A stretch of DNA of 51,624 bases from Bradyrhizobium jicamae (GTDB lineage Bacteria > Pseudomonadota > Alphaproteobacteria > Rhizobiales > Xanthobacteraceae): the NCBI RefSeq assembly GCF_018130215.1, contig NZ_JAFCKQ010000058.1:1-51624 (forward strand). Reading direction: 5' to 3'. The position numbers and the translations under genes are program-made. Of the stretch, positions 51,569-51,624 are shown in pieces; the first letter of the stretch is position 1, and every line of letters begins with the position of its first letter. The notes beneath the pieces were generated by a model. It saw nothing but the letters and a program-made list of their open reading frames with translations, was not told the origin of the DNA and ran no database searches.

Positions 51569-51624
51569 ATGATGATCCAAATCAACGGAATGGCCCACGT
51601 CATCCTCACCGTCTCTGATTTTTC
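51569..51624 (+). CDS. VOC/glyoxalase family protein, N-terminus only
   Basis: The last bases read ATG-ATG-ATC-CAA and encode MMIQINGMAHVILTVSDF before the window ends. GMAHVILTVSD is the first strand of a VOC fold (glyoxalase, fosfomycin resistance or dioxygenase family), with the metal His in place. AAAGGA precedes the start. Only 18 full codons are present, so the subfamily is unknown. Confidence 0.6.
   Translation, partial: MMIQINGMAHVILTVSDF

Noticed and set aside
51370..51609. 79-codon minus-strand frame at the window end
   Set aside because: It overlaps the better-supported VOC start on the plus strand and has no recognised features.

Overview
The window is high-GC alphaproteobacterial chromosomal DNA, most likely from Bradyrhizobium or a close relative. 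The base composition, protein families and intergenic repeats at 1-410, 1719-1873 and 10001-10082 support this. The repeats match, from memory, dispersed elements of that group. No rRNA, tRNA, CRISPR array, intact transposon or phage gene was seen. Almost everything is catabolic and uptake machinery, organised as a nitrogen/carbon scavenging region for sugars, purines, pyrimidines and hydantoin-like cyclic ureides.

Layout. (1) 1-1703: a palindromic intergenic repeat and an M20 peptidase. (2) 1874-11107: a sugar module with a XylB-like sugar dehydrogenase, a ROK repressor and two complete sugar ABC transporters (4214-7828 and 8156-11107). (3) 11255-23044: a purine-to-allantoin module. It holds a fused OHCU decarboxylase/5-hydroxyisourate hydrolase, urate oxidase, a two-gene molybdenum hydroxylase of xanthine dehydrogenase type, an 8-oxoguanine deaminase and a BMP/Nup-type nucleoside or purine ABC transporter. 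(4) 23045-27994: a PotABCD-like ABC transporter ending in an allantoin/hydantoin racemase. (5) 28427-33046: a pyrimidine module with a canonical uracil phosphoribosyltransferase divergent from a URC1-URC4-UPRT operon (the non-canonical URC uracil degradation pathway), followed by a dCMP-deaminase-family gene. The UPRT in the URC operon has lost its PRPP-binding motif. (6) 33137-44276: a LysR regulator with a perfect 8+8 palindrome over its start codon, divergent from a tightly packed ten-gene operon. That operon encodes an N-carbamoyl-D-amino-acid hydrolase, an amino-acid ABC transporter with two paralogous binding proteins, a NodB/cyclic-imidase-like hydrolase, an Asp/Glu/hydantoin racemase, a dihydroorotase-like amidohydrolase, an orphan family-5 binding protein and a second amidohydrolase. 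(7) 44362-51624: small hypotheticals, an HWE histidine kinase facing a response regulator, an APH-like phosphotransferase, an MHS-family transporter, a zinc-ribbon class III nucleotide cyclase and the first codons of a VOC/glyoxalase gene cut by the window edge.

How the parts may fit. Purines enter through the BMP transporter. 8-oxoguanine deaminase and the molybdenum hydroxylase feed urate to urate oxidase and the fused UraD-UraH, giving S-allantoin. The racemase at 23045 could interconvert allantoin enantiomers. Uracil is handled by the URC genes. The LysR operon contains the classic hydantoinase-route activities (ring opening, racemase, carbamoylase) plus amino-acid uptake. The most interesting item is the URC operon, because its built-in UPRT paralogue keeps the uracil-binding C-terminus but lacks the PRPP loop residues. 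This suggests a changed role while the canonical upp next door supplies UMP. All family assignments come from reading motifs; no database search was run.
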